This document shows, in pieces, positions 1 to 7,087 of a stretch of 20,131 bases of DNA. Under the pieces are notes generated by a model. That model was given only the letters and a program-made list of their open reading frames with translations, was not told where the DNA came from and searched no databases. The position numbers and the translations under genes are program-made. Every line of letters starts with the position of its first letter. Position 1 is the stretch's first letter. This stretch comes from a virus: IMG/VR virus record IMGVR_UViG_3300044675_002467, positions 1-20,131 of that record; one strand, 5' to 3'.

Positions 1-333
1 CCAGCCCGCTGGCAAAGAACTTTTATGGTTCTTGATGAAGAAGGCTTGCCTGTTGTTAGTTACCCCAACAGTGCTGCAAATATGGTACCCGCAACACAAA
101 AGTTCTACGAAGCCGTAGTGAATGAATCATTTACTCACGATGGAGATGAACGCCTTGCACGCCATGTTGCCAACTGCGTAACAAAACAATCTAGCCGTGG
201 TGTTATGGTTGCCAAAGCAAGTAGCAGGCGTAAGGTGGATGCCGCCGTTGCTTCAATCTTTGGTTATGATCGCGCTACTCAACCAGCCGAACCGCCAGCA
301 CCAGTTGCAAGATTCTTTTCAATTCAGGTATAG
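1..333 (+). CDS. Terminase large subunit, C-terminal part (5' end outside window)
   Basis: The reading frame is open from the first base, so this is the end of a gene that starts upstream. About 110 residues are visible. They carry the pattern typical of the end of a terminase nuclease domain: an LARHVANCVT segment, then RG-x-MVAKAS, then KVDAAVASIFGYDRA. In this family the Asp of the K-(I/V)-D-A-A-V-A stretch is a metal ligand of the RNase H-like nuclease that cuts concatemeric DNA during packaging. The ATPase half is not in the window. The following gene order (portal, protease, capsid) supports the call. A short Pro/Ala-rich tail ends the protein. Identification is from pattern and context. 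Confidence 0.85.
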   Translation, partial: PARWQRTFMVLDEEGLPVVSYPNSAANMVPATQKFYEAVVNESFTHDGDERLARHVANCVTKQSSRGVMVAKASSRRKVDAAVASIFGYDRATQPAEPPAPVARFFSIQV

Positions 334-341
334 GGAGCATA

Positions 342-482
342 ATGAAGAAGATTGATCTATCAGTTGCAGTTGAAGTTGTGGGCGTAACGCTTGCAACAAC
401 TGGGCTTGCAATGATTTCAGTGCCGCTAGCTTTAATTGTTGCAGGTATTTTTTTGGTATGGATAACAGAGAAGGCTAACTAA
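342..482 (+). CDS. Small membrane protein between terminase and portal (46 aa)
   Basis: This short gene starts at ATG 342, six bases after a GGGAG ribosome-binding site that begins right at the terminase stop. It ends in TAA, overlapping the portal ATG by one base (TAATG). The product starts MKKIDLSVAVEVV and is mostly hydrophobic from about residue 8 to 41, enough for one long or two short membrane segments, with a charged ITEKAN tail. Its tight fit between two certain genes argues that it is real. I do not recognise a family. Small hydrophobic proteins of unknown role are common at this position in actinophages (general knowledge). No function is proposed. Confidence 0.7.
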   Translation: MKKIDLSVAVEVVGVTLATTGLAMISVPLALIVAGIFLVWITEKAN

Positions 483-1876
483 TGAGTTTATCAAAGCGTT
501 TGGCAGGTTCAGGCAATAAGCGTTCAGCAAACAATCAATACATAGAGCCACTGATTCCTGGCCGCCCAGCGTTTAGTTCAATTGCTGGAGTAGTCGTAGA
601 TTCTGAATCTGCTATTCGTATGTCCACTGTTTATTCTTGTGTGCGCCTATTGGCAGATGCAACATCATCACTACCTGTTGGCGCTTATGTGCGCCGTGGT
701 CGTAACCGCTTGCCTTACTCAGTTATCTACGGCGATCAACCAAATTGGATTGCCCGCCCAAATCCTGAAACAACACGCCTTGAGTTTTATGAGCAAATTG
801 TTACTTCACTCAAACTTGAGGGCAACGCTTACATTCTTACAGTTCGCGATGATATGGGCGATGTTCAAGAGTTATATGTAATTGACCCACGCAATGTGCG
901 CATCGAACGCTTAGGGCCAGGTGAGCCATTAGTTTATTTTGTAAAAATTAAAGACTCACAAGGTTTTTATGAGCAACGCCTGACAGACAAAGAAGTTTTA
1001 CACATCCCTGATTTCCGCCTACCAGGTCAGCGCTACGGCCTCAGCCCAATTGCGGCTTGCCGTACAACACTTGGCGCAGCGATGGCAGCAGATGTTTATG
1101 CCGCTTCATATTTTGGCAATGCAGCCAACCCTGGCGGTGTGATTGAAGTGCCAGGTGAGTTAACTGAAGAACAGGCATCAGACATTGGCCGCGATTGGAA
1201 CCTCACCCACACTGGCCCATACCGCGCAGGCAAGATCGGTATTCTTTCAGGCGGTGCTTCTTTCAAGCCGCTACAAATCAACGCACAAGATGCGCAGTTG
1301 TTAGATACTCGCCGTTTCTCAGTTGAAGAAATTGCTCGTATTTTCCGCGTTCCACTATCGCTACTTGGTCATCCAGTAGCGGGTGCAATGTCATTTGCAT
1401 CAGTTGAAGCCCAAAACCTTTCATTTGTTCAGCACTCATTGCGCCCAATCTTGGAGCGAATTGAACAATCACTTTCAACATTGCTGCCTGAACCTGATGG
1501 ATTCATTCGCTTTAACCTTGATGCGCTGCTACGCGGTACAACAATTGAGCGCTACGATGCTTACACAAAGGGATTGCGTGAAGGATTCCTTTCACTCAAC
1601 GATGTTCACGCTTACGAAGATATGGCACCAATTGAAAATGGCGATCAGTACCGTGTGCCACTACAAAACATTGATGCAACAGATGCCAAGGATGTTGGCC
1701 TCAAGCTACGCACCGAAATTGCTGCAGCATTGATTCAGGTCGGCTTTGACCCAGCGGCAGTTACAAAGGCAGTTGGTTTGCCTGATATGAAGCACACTGG
1801 TTTGCCTTCAAGTCAATTGCAACAGATTTCAACAATTGACCCAGCCGACCCAACATCTGTTTATGAGGTTGAGTAA
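482..1876 (+). CDS. Portal protein, HK97-type
   Basis: This 464-residue protein has the expected length and features of the HK97-type portal family, the dodecameric ring at the capsid vertex through which DNA is packaged and ejected. Visible family features are an early STVYSCVRLLADATSSLPV helix (about residues 48-66), a LEFYEQIVTSLKLEGNAYI stretch around residues 100-118, a GLSPIAACRTTLGAA clip/stem region near 190, and an RFSVEEIARIFRVPLSLLG segment near 280. The ATG overlaps the preceding stop by one base, and its own stop overlaps the protease ATG by one base, so the three genes are probably translationally coupled. The last 60 residues are poorly conserved in type and end EVE. Confidence 0.93.
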   Translation: MSLSKRLAGSGNKRSANNQYIEPLIPGRPAFSSIAGVVVDSESAIRMSTVYSCVRLLADATSSLPVGAYVRRGRNRLPYSVIYGDQPNWIARPNPETTRLEFYEQIVTSLKLEGNAYILTVRDDMGDVQELYVIDPRNVRIERLGPGEPLVYFVKIKDSQGFYEQRLTDKEVLHIPDFRLPGQRYGLSPIAACRTTLGAAMAADVYAASYFGNAANPGGVIEVPGELTEEQASDIGRDWNLTHTGPYRAGKIGILSGGASFKPLQINAQDAQLLDTRRFSVEEIARIFRVPLSLLGHPVAGAMSFASVEAQNLSFVQHSLRPILERIEQSLSTLLPEPDGFIRFNLDALLRGTTIERYDAYTKGLREGFLSLNDVHAYEDMAPIENGDQYRVPLQNIDATDAKDVGLKLRTEIAAALIQVGFDPAAVTKAVGLPDMKHTGLPSSQLQQISTIDPADPTSVYEVE

Positions 1877-3165
1877 TGCCTTACCTTGTAAGTGATAAAC
1901 AGGCAGATTGCTCAGGTTGGGCAACAGTTAAAGAAGAATCAGATGGTTCTTATACAACAATTGCCTGTCACGATACAAAGCAAGATGCAGTAGATCAGAT
2001 GGTTGCAATTTCAATTTCCGAAGATATGGAACCAGGCGGGGAAGTTCGTGCAGTTGATTTGAGTGTTCCAGCGTTTATTCGTGAGAACGCACAAAGGGGA
2101 TTGGATTATCTTAAAGAAGGTTTCGGGGGAGATGGTTTAACCGAAGGCACCAAGCGTGAAGCACGCGAGATGGCAGCAGGTCGAGTAAGTGAAAACAAAG
2201 TTCGAAAGATGGCACCGTGGTTTGCCCGTCATCAAGTAGATGGACAAGCACCAAAAAATAATGACCCGTCAGATTCACAGTACCCAGGCGCAGGGCTTGT
2301 TGCTTGGTTGTTGTGGGGTGGAGATTCCAACTTTTCTGATAGGGCACAAAACTGGGCGCAACGCAAAATTGATGCGCTTGATGCCGAAGCCGATTCAAGG
2401 AGCAAAGTGAAAAAAATTGAACGCCGTACTTTTACGGTACAAGATGTTGAAGCACGCCAAGCCGAAGATGGAACAATGCGCTTGCGCGGTTATGCTGCAG
2501 TGTTTAATGATGCAAGCGTTCCACTACCATTTAAGGAAACTATCGCCCCTGGCGCTTTCCGTAAGACATTGAGCGAAACACCCGATGTTCGCTTGCTTAT
2601 TAACCATGAAGGTTTGCCACTAGCTCGTACAAAGAATGGCACATTGACTTTAAGCGAAGATGATCGTGGGCTTTTTATGGATGCCATCATTGCAGATACA
2701 ACAGAGGGGCGCGACCTTTACAAGTTAGTTGAGCGCGGAGATGTTGACCAAATGAGTTTTGCGTTTCGTGTTATCCGCCAAAAGTGGAGTGAAGATCGCT
2801 CAACTCGCACGCTAACTGAAGTTTCACTAGCAGATGGAGATGTTTCAGTGGTTACTTATCCTGCCTACCCAACAACAACAGTTGAAGCCCGTGAAGCACT
2901 TAATCACGCAATGGCCGCACTCAAAGAAGGTCGCGCACTAGATGGCGAATCAACTTTGGTTATCAACTCAATTCTTGAGAAGGTTTCAGAATCTTACGAT
3001 AGCCTTGAAGAAGGCAAAACAATGCTTGAAGTTTTGTTAGGGCTTAACACACTCACCCCAACTGTTGAGGTCGAAGAACCTGAAGTTGAGTTAGAGCCAA
3101 CAGATATGCCAGCGCGTTCAATTTCCCTGCGCCTAGCCAAAGCAATTATCAATAACACAAAATAA
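1876..3165 (+). CDS. Prohead protease (HK97/U35 family) with extra N-terminal domains
   Basis: Residues about 180-345 form an HK97-type prohead protease: a GYAAVFNDAS start, His244 in an LINHEG motif, Ser294 in a DQMSFAFRV motif, and a VSVVTYPAYPTT end. His and Ser are the expected catalytic residues. The enzyme cleaves scaffold domains during capsid maturation. The 429-residue protein is about twice the usual length. Residues 1-50 look like a small domain seen at the front of some phage proteins (CSGWATVK, then ACHDTKQDAVDQM). Residues 60-170 form a second unit with RENAQRGLDYLKEG, AAGRVSENKVRKMAPWFARH and GLVAWLLWGGDSNF, a pattern I recall from other phage and plasmid proteins of unknown role. 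The acidic C-terminus (EVEEPEVELEPTD) may act in scaffolding. It overlaps portal by one base. Confidence 0.9.
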   Translation: MPYLVSDKQADCSGWATVKEESDGSYTTIACHDTKQDAVDQMVAISISEDMEPGGEVRAVDLSVPAFIRENAQRGLDYLKEGFGGDGLTEGTKREAREMAAGRVSENKVRKMAPWFARHQVDGQAPKNNDPSDSQYPGAGLVAWLLWGGDSNFSDRAQNWAQRKIDALDAEADSRSKVKKIERRTFTVQDVEARQAEDGTMRLRGYAAVFNDASVPLPFKETIAPGAFRKTLSETPDVRLLINHEGLPLARTKNGTLTLSEDDRGLFMDAIIADTTEGRDLYKLVERGDVDQMSFAFRVIRQKWSEDRSTRTLTEVSLADGDVSVVTYPAYPTTTVEAREALNHAMAALKEGRALDGESTLVINSILEKVSESYDSLEEGKTMLEVLLGLNTLTPTVEVEEPEVELEPTDMPARSISLRLAKAIINNTK

Positions 3166-3168
3166 GTT

Positions 3169-3188
3169 TCTGCTGCACAAGTAGCAGA
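3169..3188 (+). promoter_or_regulatory. RNA hairpin in the capsid-gene leader
   Basis: Three bases after the protease stop there is an inverted repeat, TCTGCTGC then ACAA then GTAGCAGA, giving an 8-bp stem (one G-U pair) and a 4-base loop. It is not followed by a run of T, so it is unlikely to be a terminator. It lies in the 110-base gap upstream of the capsid gene, one of the longest gaps in this otherwise tightly packed module. A role in RNA processing or stability of the capsid message is possible but inferred. Confidence 0.5.
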
Positions 3189-3275
3189 TCGAAGTCGGAG
3201 CAAATCCCACACCCTAAAAGCGCCGTGGAGAGCATTGCCACCACCTCAAACAATTACAAACTCATTGGAGAAATA

Positions 3276-4628
3276 ATGTCAAAGTCATATCTTGATGTTG
3301 CTCTTGAGCGCCGTGATGCAGTTAAGGCAGAAATGGATGCAGTTCTTGAGGCAGTAGCCGCAGAATCACGCACCGACCTTACTGCAGAGGAAACCGAAAA
3401 GGTTGATGCTCTCGTAGAAGAAGCACGCGCACTAGATGCAAAGATCGAAAAGTTCACAACACAGGCAGCAGCAGATGCAAAGGTTGCAGAAATGCGTTCA
3501 TCAGTTGCAGCAGTTGTTGCACCAAAGGTAGGCGGAGCAATCGTTACACGCGAAGCACGCACATACTCACCTGAAGCTGGCGTTTCATTCGTAAAGGATG
3601 TTTTCAACGCACAGGTTCGTGGTGACTACAACGCACAAGAGCGTTTAGCACGCCACACAAAGGAAGAATCAATCGAGCGCCGTGATGTTGATACATCAAA
3701 CTTCGCTGGATTAGTTGTTCCACAATACTTGGTTGACCTAGCAGCACCTTATGCTCGCGCAGGCCGCCCAACTGCAGACTTTGCAACTGCAAAGCACACA
3801 CTTCCAGTAGCAGGTATGTCACTAGAGATTTCTCGCATGACAACTGGAACATCAACTGCAGTTCAGGAAACACAGAACACTGCAGTATCAGAAACTGATG
3901 CTGACGATACACTGCTCAGTGTGCCAGTGCGCACGATTGCGGGCCAGCAAGACCTATCCCGACAGGCGATTGAAAGAGGAACAGGCATTGACACATTCGT
4001 TGTTGCTGACCTAATCCGTTCATGGCACACAACAGTTGATGCTCAGGTTCTCAATGGAACAGGCAACAACGGACAGTTCAAGGGTATCCGTAACTCAGGT
4101 GGAAACGCAGTAACATTTACTGCAACAACACCAACAGTTGCACTTCTATATCCAAAGTTGGCTGATGCAATTCAAAAGATTCAGTCAAATGTGTTTGAGA
4201 CACCAACACACTGGATTATGCACCCACGCCGCCTAGCTTTCTTGCTAGCAGCGACAGATTCAACAGGCCGCCCACTTGTAGTTCCAAATGCACAAGGACC
4301 AATGAACGGTTCAGCAGCAGGCGCAGGCGCAGCAGGATACGGCAACTCAGGTTACTCAATGATGGGCTTGCCAATCATTGCTGATGCAAATGTTGGAACA
4401 ACATACGGAGCAGCAACAAATCAGGATGAAATCTACTGCGTAGCAGCACCTGAAATGCACCTATGGGAGCAGCCAGGTTCACCATTCGCATTATCATTTG
4501 ATGCAACTGGTGCTTCATCTCTAACAATCAAATCTGTTGTGTACGGCTTCGGTGCGTTCACTGCAGAGCGTTACCCACTAGCAGCCTCAATTATTTCAGG
4601 CACTGGTTTGGTAGCACCAACTTTCTAA
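3276..4628 (+). CDS. Major capsid protein, HK97 fold, with N-terminal delta-like scaffold domain
   Basis: The likely start is ATG 3276, preceded by TTGGAG at proper spacing. An in-frame GTG at 3225 would add 17 residues with no good ribosome-binding site. The product is 450 residues. Residues 1-90 are highly charged and helical (ERRDAVKAEMDAVLE, TEETEK-like segments), as in the delta scaffold domain that the protease removes. From about residue 95 the shell domain follows: TYSPEAGVSFVKDVF, VPQYLVDLAAPYARAGRP, ETDADDTLLSVPVRTIAGQQDLSRQ, THWIMHPRRLAFLLA and GLPIIADANV, all typical of the family. Codon use is strongly biased (Ala mostly GCA, Asn mostly AAC), as expected for the most highly expressed virion gene. 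It is followed by a strong terminator. Confidence 0.95.
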   Translation: MSKSYLDVALERRDAVKAEMDAVLEAVAAESRTDLTAEETEKVDALVEEARALDAKIEKFTTQAAADAKVAEMRSSVAAVVAPKVGGAIVTREARTYSPEAGVSFVKDVFNAQVRGDYNAQERLARHTKEESIERRDVDTSNFAGLVVPQYLVDLAAPYARAGRPTADFATAKHTLPVAGMSLEISRMTTGTSTAVQETQNTAVSETDADDTLLSVPVRTIAGQQDLSRQAIERGTGIDTFVVADLIRSWHTTVDAQVLNGTGNNGQFKGIRNSGGNAVTFTATTPTVALLYPKLADAIQKIQSNVFETPTHWIMHPRRLAFLLAATDSTGRPLVVPNAQGPMNGSAAGAGAAGYGNSGYSMMGLPIIADANVGTTYGAATNQDEIYCVAAPEMHLWEQPGSPFALSFDATGASSLTIKSVVYGFGAFTAERYPLAASIISGTGLVAPTF

Positions 4629-4645
4629 TCGAAAGTTAACAAATT

Positions 4646-4687
4646 GTAAGAGGCGGGTCTTTCTCCCCCGACTGGCCCGCCTCTTAC
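4646..4687 (+). terminator. Rho-independent-type terminator after the capsid gene
   Basis: GTAAGAGGCGGG (4646-4657) pairs perfectly with CCCGCCTCTTAC (4676-4687). Two further inner pairs, one of them G-U, extend the stem to 14 bp around a 14-base loop. A T-rich stretch (TTCTTAAATGATT) follows. The next gene begins only 25 bases downstream with no room for a separate promoter, so partial readthrough that lowers expression of downstream genes relative to capsid is the likely effect. Confidence 0.8.
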
Positions 4688-4696
4688 TTCTTAAAT

Positions 4697-4708
4697 GATT
4701 CGGGGGAA
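4697..4708 (+). promoter_or_regulatory. Ribosome-binding block shared with the second glycosyltransferase gene
   Basis: GATTCGGGGGAA ends three bases before the ATG of the first glycosyltransferase gene. The identical 12 bases occur at 18426-18437, two bases before the ATG of the second. The GGGGGA core is the Shine-Dalgarno element. Other genes here use GGAG or GGGGGAA but not the full 12-mer upstream of a start. Confidence 0.55.
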
Positions 4709-4711
4709 TCT

Positions 4712-5389
4712 ATGAAATCAGCACACAAAGTTTCAATTGGCAGTTGCGACCCAGGAACAGTTAATGGTGGGTTTGCATTTAGCTTGATTCAGGTTGCTCA
4801 GTCACGATCATCGCGACTTGGCCCATTCATTCGCATCAAAGGTTCAGGTTTGCTTTCAAAGCAACGCAATCGTTTGGTAAAACAGTTTTTAGAAACCAAA
4901 TCTGATTGGTTGCTAATGATGGATTCAGATGAGCAACTTTCGGTTGAAGCATTTGATAAGTTGATTGAAGCTGCACACGACACAGAGCGCCCAGTTGTAG
5001 CAGGTTTGGTGTTTGCTAGTTTTGAAACTGGCTATCCATACCCACAACCAGTGCCAACAATTTTTCAAGATGCCCCTGAAGGTTTCTTGCCATTAAATAA
5101 ATACGATAAAGATTCAGTTTTCCAAGTAGATGCGGCAGGCACTGGATGTTTGCTAATCCACCGCAGCGTTCTTGAGGCAATTCAGGCAGATGCCGACCCA
5201 CACCAGGGGCAAGATTGGTGCTGGTTTTGGGATGGCCCAATCAATGGCGAATGGATAGGCGAAGATTTACAGTTTTGCCGCAGAGTTCGTTCGCTAGGAT
5301 TTCCAATTTATGCGCATACTGGCGCGATACTGCCTCACTCAAAGAGTTATTGGCTAGATGATCGGCAGCACGATATATGGAACGCTTAA
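4712..5389 (+). CDS. Glycosyltransferase, GT-A fold (GT2-like)
   Basis: The 225-residue product looks like a compact GT-A glycosyltransferase, which moves a sugar from a nucleotide-sugar to an acceptor. Seen in sequence: an N-terminal strand with SIGSCDPGTVNGGF, a helix with LLSKQRNRLVKQFLE, then LLMMDSDEQLS with the DxD-type Asp71-Ser72-Asp73 that binds metal and nucleotide-sugar, a VDAAGTGCLLIHRSVL segment (residues 139-154), GEDLQFCRRVRSLG (183-196), where the Glu-Asp pair matches the catalytic-base region of GT2-like enzymes, and a late PHSKSYW. There is no membrane segment, so it should be cytoplasmic. It sits directly after the capsid terminator, between capsid and connector genes, where a virion target is plausible. 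Acceptor and sugar are unknown. Confidence 0.82.
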   Translation: MKSAHKVSIGSCDPGTVNGGFAFSLIQVAQSRSSRLGPFIRIKGSGLLSKQRNRLVKQFLETKSDWLLMMDSDEQLSVEAFDKLIEAAHDTERPVVAGLVFASFETGYPYPQPVPTIFQDAPEGFLPLNKYDKDSVFQVDAAGTGCLLIHRSVLEAIQADADPHQGQDWCWFWDGPINGEWIGEDLQFCRRVRSLGFPIYAHTGAILPHSKSYWLDDRQHDIWNA

Positions 5390-5502
5390 AAAGAATTTTA
5401 AGAATTAAGGTAAAATCAAAGGAAACCGCTACCGCCGTTCCACAACTGGAACGCGCAATGCTTCCCAAAGTAGAAACGAGAATAAAGCGTGGCGATAACT
5501 AA
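5377..5502 (+). CDS. Possible small basic protein (41 aa) bridging glycosyltransferase and connector
   Basis: An ATG inside the end of the glycosyltransferase gene opens a 41-codon frame that fills the otherwise empty 99-base gap and ends 14 bases inside the connector gene. The product starts MERLKRILRIKVKSKE and is rich in Lys and Arg. No convincing ribosome-binding site precedes the ATG, though coupling to the upstream gene would be possible. I recognise no family. The connector gene's weak start context (GTG at 5489 after AACGAG) would fit coupling to this frame. The stretch is locally AT-rich and contains a TAAAAT at 5411-5416 that could be a promoter -10, but no -35 is visible. The gene is a candidate only. 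Confidence 0.45.
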   Translation: MERLKRILRIKVKSKETATAVPQLERAMLPKVETRIKRGDN

Positions 5503-6097
5503 CGGGTATGTAACCCTGAATGAAGTTAAGGATGCACTGAATCTTGAAGATTCAATAGATAATGCAGCCCTTGAAGTTGCTATTGCAACCGCTTCACGCC
5601 AAATTGATGATTATTGTGGCCGTTTCTTTTACAAGGATGGCACCGAATTAGTACCAGCAACCCGTTATTACACCCCAACCGACTATTGGATTTTGCCAGT
5701 TGATGATTTTGTGAGCATCAGCGAGATTGCAACTGATGATAATTTTGATCGCTTATATGGCACTGTGTGGACTGTCAGCGATTCAATGTTTGAACCAGTC
5801 AACAATCCTTCACGCGGTTGGCCAATGTCTCGCATTTTGGCGGTTGGCTCTTATGTATTCCCATGGAACCTGCCACAATCGGTACGGGTTAAGGGTGTTT
5901 TTGGATGGTCAGCGGTGCCATACGAAGTAAAAACCGCAGCAAAAATTCAAGCCTCTCGCCTGTTCCTGCGTAACCAGTCACCATTTGGCATTGCTGGTAA
6001 TACAGATTTAGGAACAGTGCGTTTGGCTGCAAAGCTAGATGCCGATGTTGAGGCACTACTGCGCCCCCTACGCAAGAACAATGGGTTGGCTAAGTAA
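5489..6097 (+). CDS. Head-tail connector / adaptor protein (gp6-like)
   Basis: The gene starts at GTG 5489. The 202-residue product begins with YVTLNEVKDALNLEDSIDNAALEVAIATASRQIDDYCGRFFY, shown here only as a region (about residues 7-48), which is the helical signature of the HK97 gp6/SPP1 gp15-like adaptor that docks on the portal ring. Beta-rich middle segments (residues 60-130) and a helical part with AAKIQASRLFLRNQSPFG near 150-167 fit the longer actinophage versions. The stop overlaps the next ATG by one base. Its place after the capsid region supports the call. Confidence 0.85.
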   Translation: MAITNGYVTLNEVKDALNLEDSIDNAALEVAIATASRQIDDYCGRFFYKDGTELVPATRYYTPTDYWILPVDDFVSISEIATDDNFDRLYGTVWTVSDSMFEPVNNPSRGWPMSRILAVGSYVFPWNLPQSVRVKGVFGWSAVPYEVKTAAKIQASRLFLRNQSPFGIAGNTDLGTVRLAAKLDADVEALLRPLRKNNGLAK

Positions 6098-6495
6098 TGT
6101 TGCCAAGTGCCGTTAGAAACGGCTTAAAAGCCAACCTAGAGGCAATTAAAGGGATGCGTGTTTACGAACTAATCCCTACAGTGCCAGTTGCCCCTGCAGC
6201 AGTCGTTGGCCAGTTGGACTTCACATTTGATTTGAATAATGCCCGTGGACTTGACCAGGCAAACCTAGATGTTGTTGTTTTGGTGCAGCGCTTTACAGAG
6301 CGTTCAGGCCAAAACGAACTTGATAAGTACCTTGCAGGTAGCGGGGATTTCTCAATCAAGGCAGCAATTGAATCTGATCTAACTCTTGGTGGGGCTTGCA
6401 GCACTTTGCGAGTTACATCAGCCGAAGCGGGAACTTATACCGCTGGGGATATGGAGTTTCTTTCGTACCGCTACCGTCTCACCGTTTGGGGATAA
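6097..6495 (+). CDS. Tail terminator-like / head-tail joining protein
   Basis: The 132-residue product starts MLPSAVRNGLKANLEAIKGMRVYELIP and has the make-up of tail terminator proteins of siphoviruses: an N-terminal helix, a P-x-x-P-A-A-V-V strand, a run of alternating hydrophobic residues (LDVVVLVQRF), a NELDKYLAGSGDFSIKAAIESDLTLGG helix near residues 74-100, and a final strand YRYRLTVWG. Such proteins cap the tail tube and join it to the head. Head-closure function is the main alternative, because only two joining genes are found here where phages often have three or four. It overlaps the connector by one base (TAATG). Confidence 0.65.
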   Translation: MLPSAVRNGLKANLEAIKGMRVYELIPTVPVAPAAVVGQLDFTFDLNNARGLDQANLDVVVLVQRFTERSGQNELDKYLAGSGDFSIKAAIESDLTLGGACSTLRVTSAEAGTYTAGDMEFLSYRYRLTVWG

Positions 6496-6503
6496 GGAGA
6501 AAA

Positions 6504-6665
6504 ATGAGCTACATAGTCACATCGGATGTATTCACACCGAAGAAAAAGGGTGAGTCAATCACCGAAAAAGAATTGCTTGAACTTGGCCTCAACATTGATG
6601 CCTTAGTTGCAGGCGAATATCTAAAAAACACCGCAGCAATCAAACCAGTAGAGGAAGTAAAATAA
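6504..6665 (+). CDS. Small protein of unknown function before tail tube genes (53 aa)
   Basis: The start is ATG 6504, seven bases after the AAGGAG ribosome-binding site. A longer frame upstream overlaps the preceding gene and lacks such a site. The product begins MSYIVTSDVFTPKKKGESITEKELLELGLN and is charged, with a helical middle and no membrane segment. Its stop overlaps the tail tube ATG by one base. Short proteins at this spot are frequent in actinophages, and a tail-related accessory role is only guessed from position. Confidence 0.7.
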   Translation: MSYIVTSDVFTPKKKGESITEKELLELGLNIDALVAGEYLKNTAAIKPVEEVK

Positions 6666-7087
6666 TGCCACGCATAGTATTAACAGATGTGTCAGTTACA
6701 GTAAATGCTATTGATCTCAGCCAATTTTTAACTAGCGTTACACTTTCAACAAGTGTAGATGTTGTTGAAACAACAGGAATGGGAAGCGCAGCAGCAAAAA
6801 CTCGTTTGCCAGGATTGAAAGATAACTCTGTAACGCTAGAATTCAATCAAGATTTTGCAGCAGCAGGGCCTGAAATAACAATCAATGCAGTTGGTTCATC
6901 ACTTGTTGGAACATCAGTTCCTATTGTAATCAAGCCATCATCAGGTGCAGTCAGTGCAACGAACCCTTCATATTCCTTCACTGCGGTTTGCAGCGAGTGG
7001 CAAAATGTTCAGGGCAGCGTTGGTGAACTAAGTACCATTTCTGCAACTTGGCCAATCTCAGGCGCAATTACAAAAGCCGTTTCATAA
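6665..7087 (+). CDS. Major tail (tube) protein, copy 1
   Basis: The 140-residue product is beta-rich, starts MPRIVLTDVSVTVNAIDLSQFL and contains DNSVTLEFNQDF, IVIKPSSGAVSATNPSYSF and SEWQNVQGSVGELSTISATWPISG. This resembles the small tail tube proteins of actinophages, which stack as hexameric rings. It is clearly related along its whole length to the next gene, which shares the same blocks in the same order. It lies just upstream of the tail chaperone, the usual place for the tail tube gene. Start overlaps the preceding stop by one base. The ribosome-binding site is GAGGAAG. Confidence 0.8.
   Translation: MPRIVLTDVSVTVNAIDLSQFLTSVTLSTSVDVVETTGMGSAAAKTRLPGLKDNSVTLEFNQDFAAAGPEITINAVGSSLVGTSVPIVIKPSSGAVSATNPSYSFTAVCSEWQNVQGSVGELSTISATWPISGAITKAVS

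Noticed and set aside
3225-3275. Upstream GTG start for the capsid gene
   Set aside because: It has no good ribosome-binding site, while ATG 3276 follows TTGGAG and begins a normal scaffold domain.
3180-3275. Possible tRNA or tRNA-like element in the capsid leader
   Set aside because: No cloverleaf can be drawn; only the 8-bp hairpin is convincing.
5388-5416. Promoter upstream of the connector (TAAAAT at 5411-5416)
   Set aside because: No -35 match at the right distance; the local AT-richness can be explained by Lys/Ile codons of the small ORF.
6396-6503. Longer N-terminus for the 53-aa protein
   Set aside because: It overlaps the tail terminator-like gene and lacks a ribosome-binding site; ATG 6504 follows AAGGAG.
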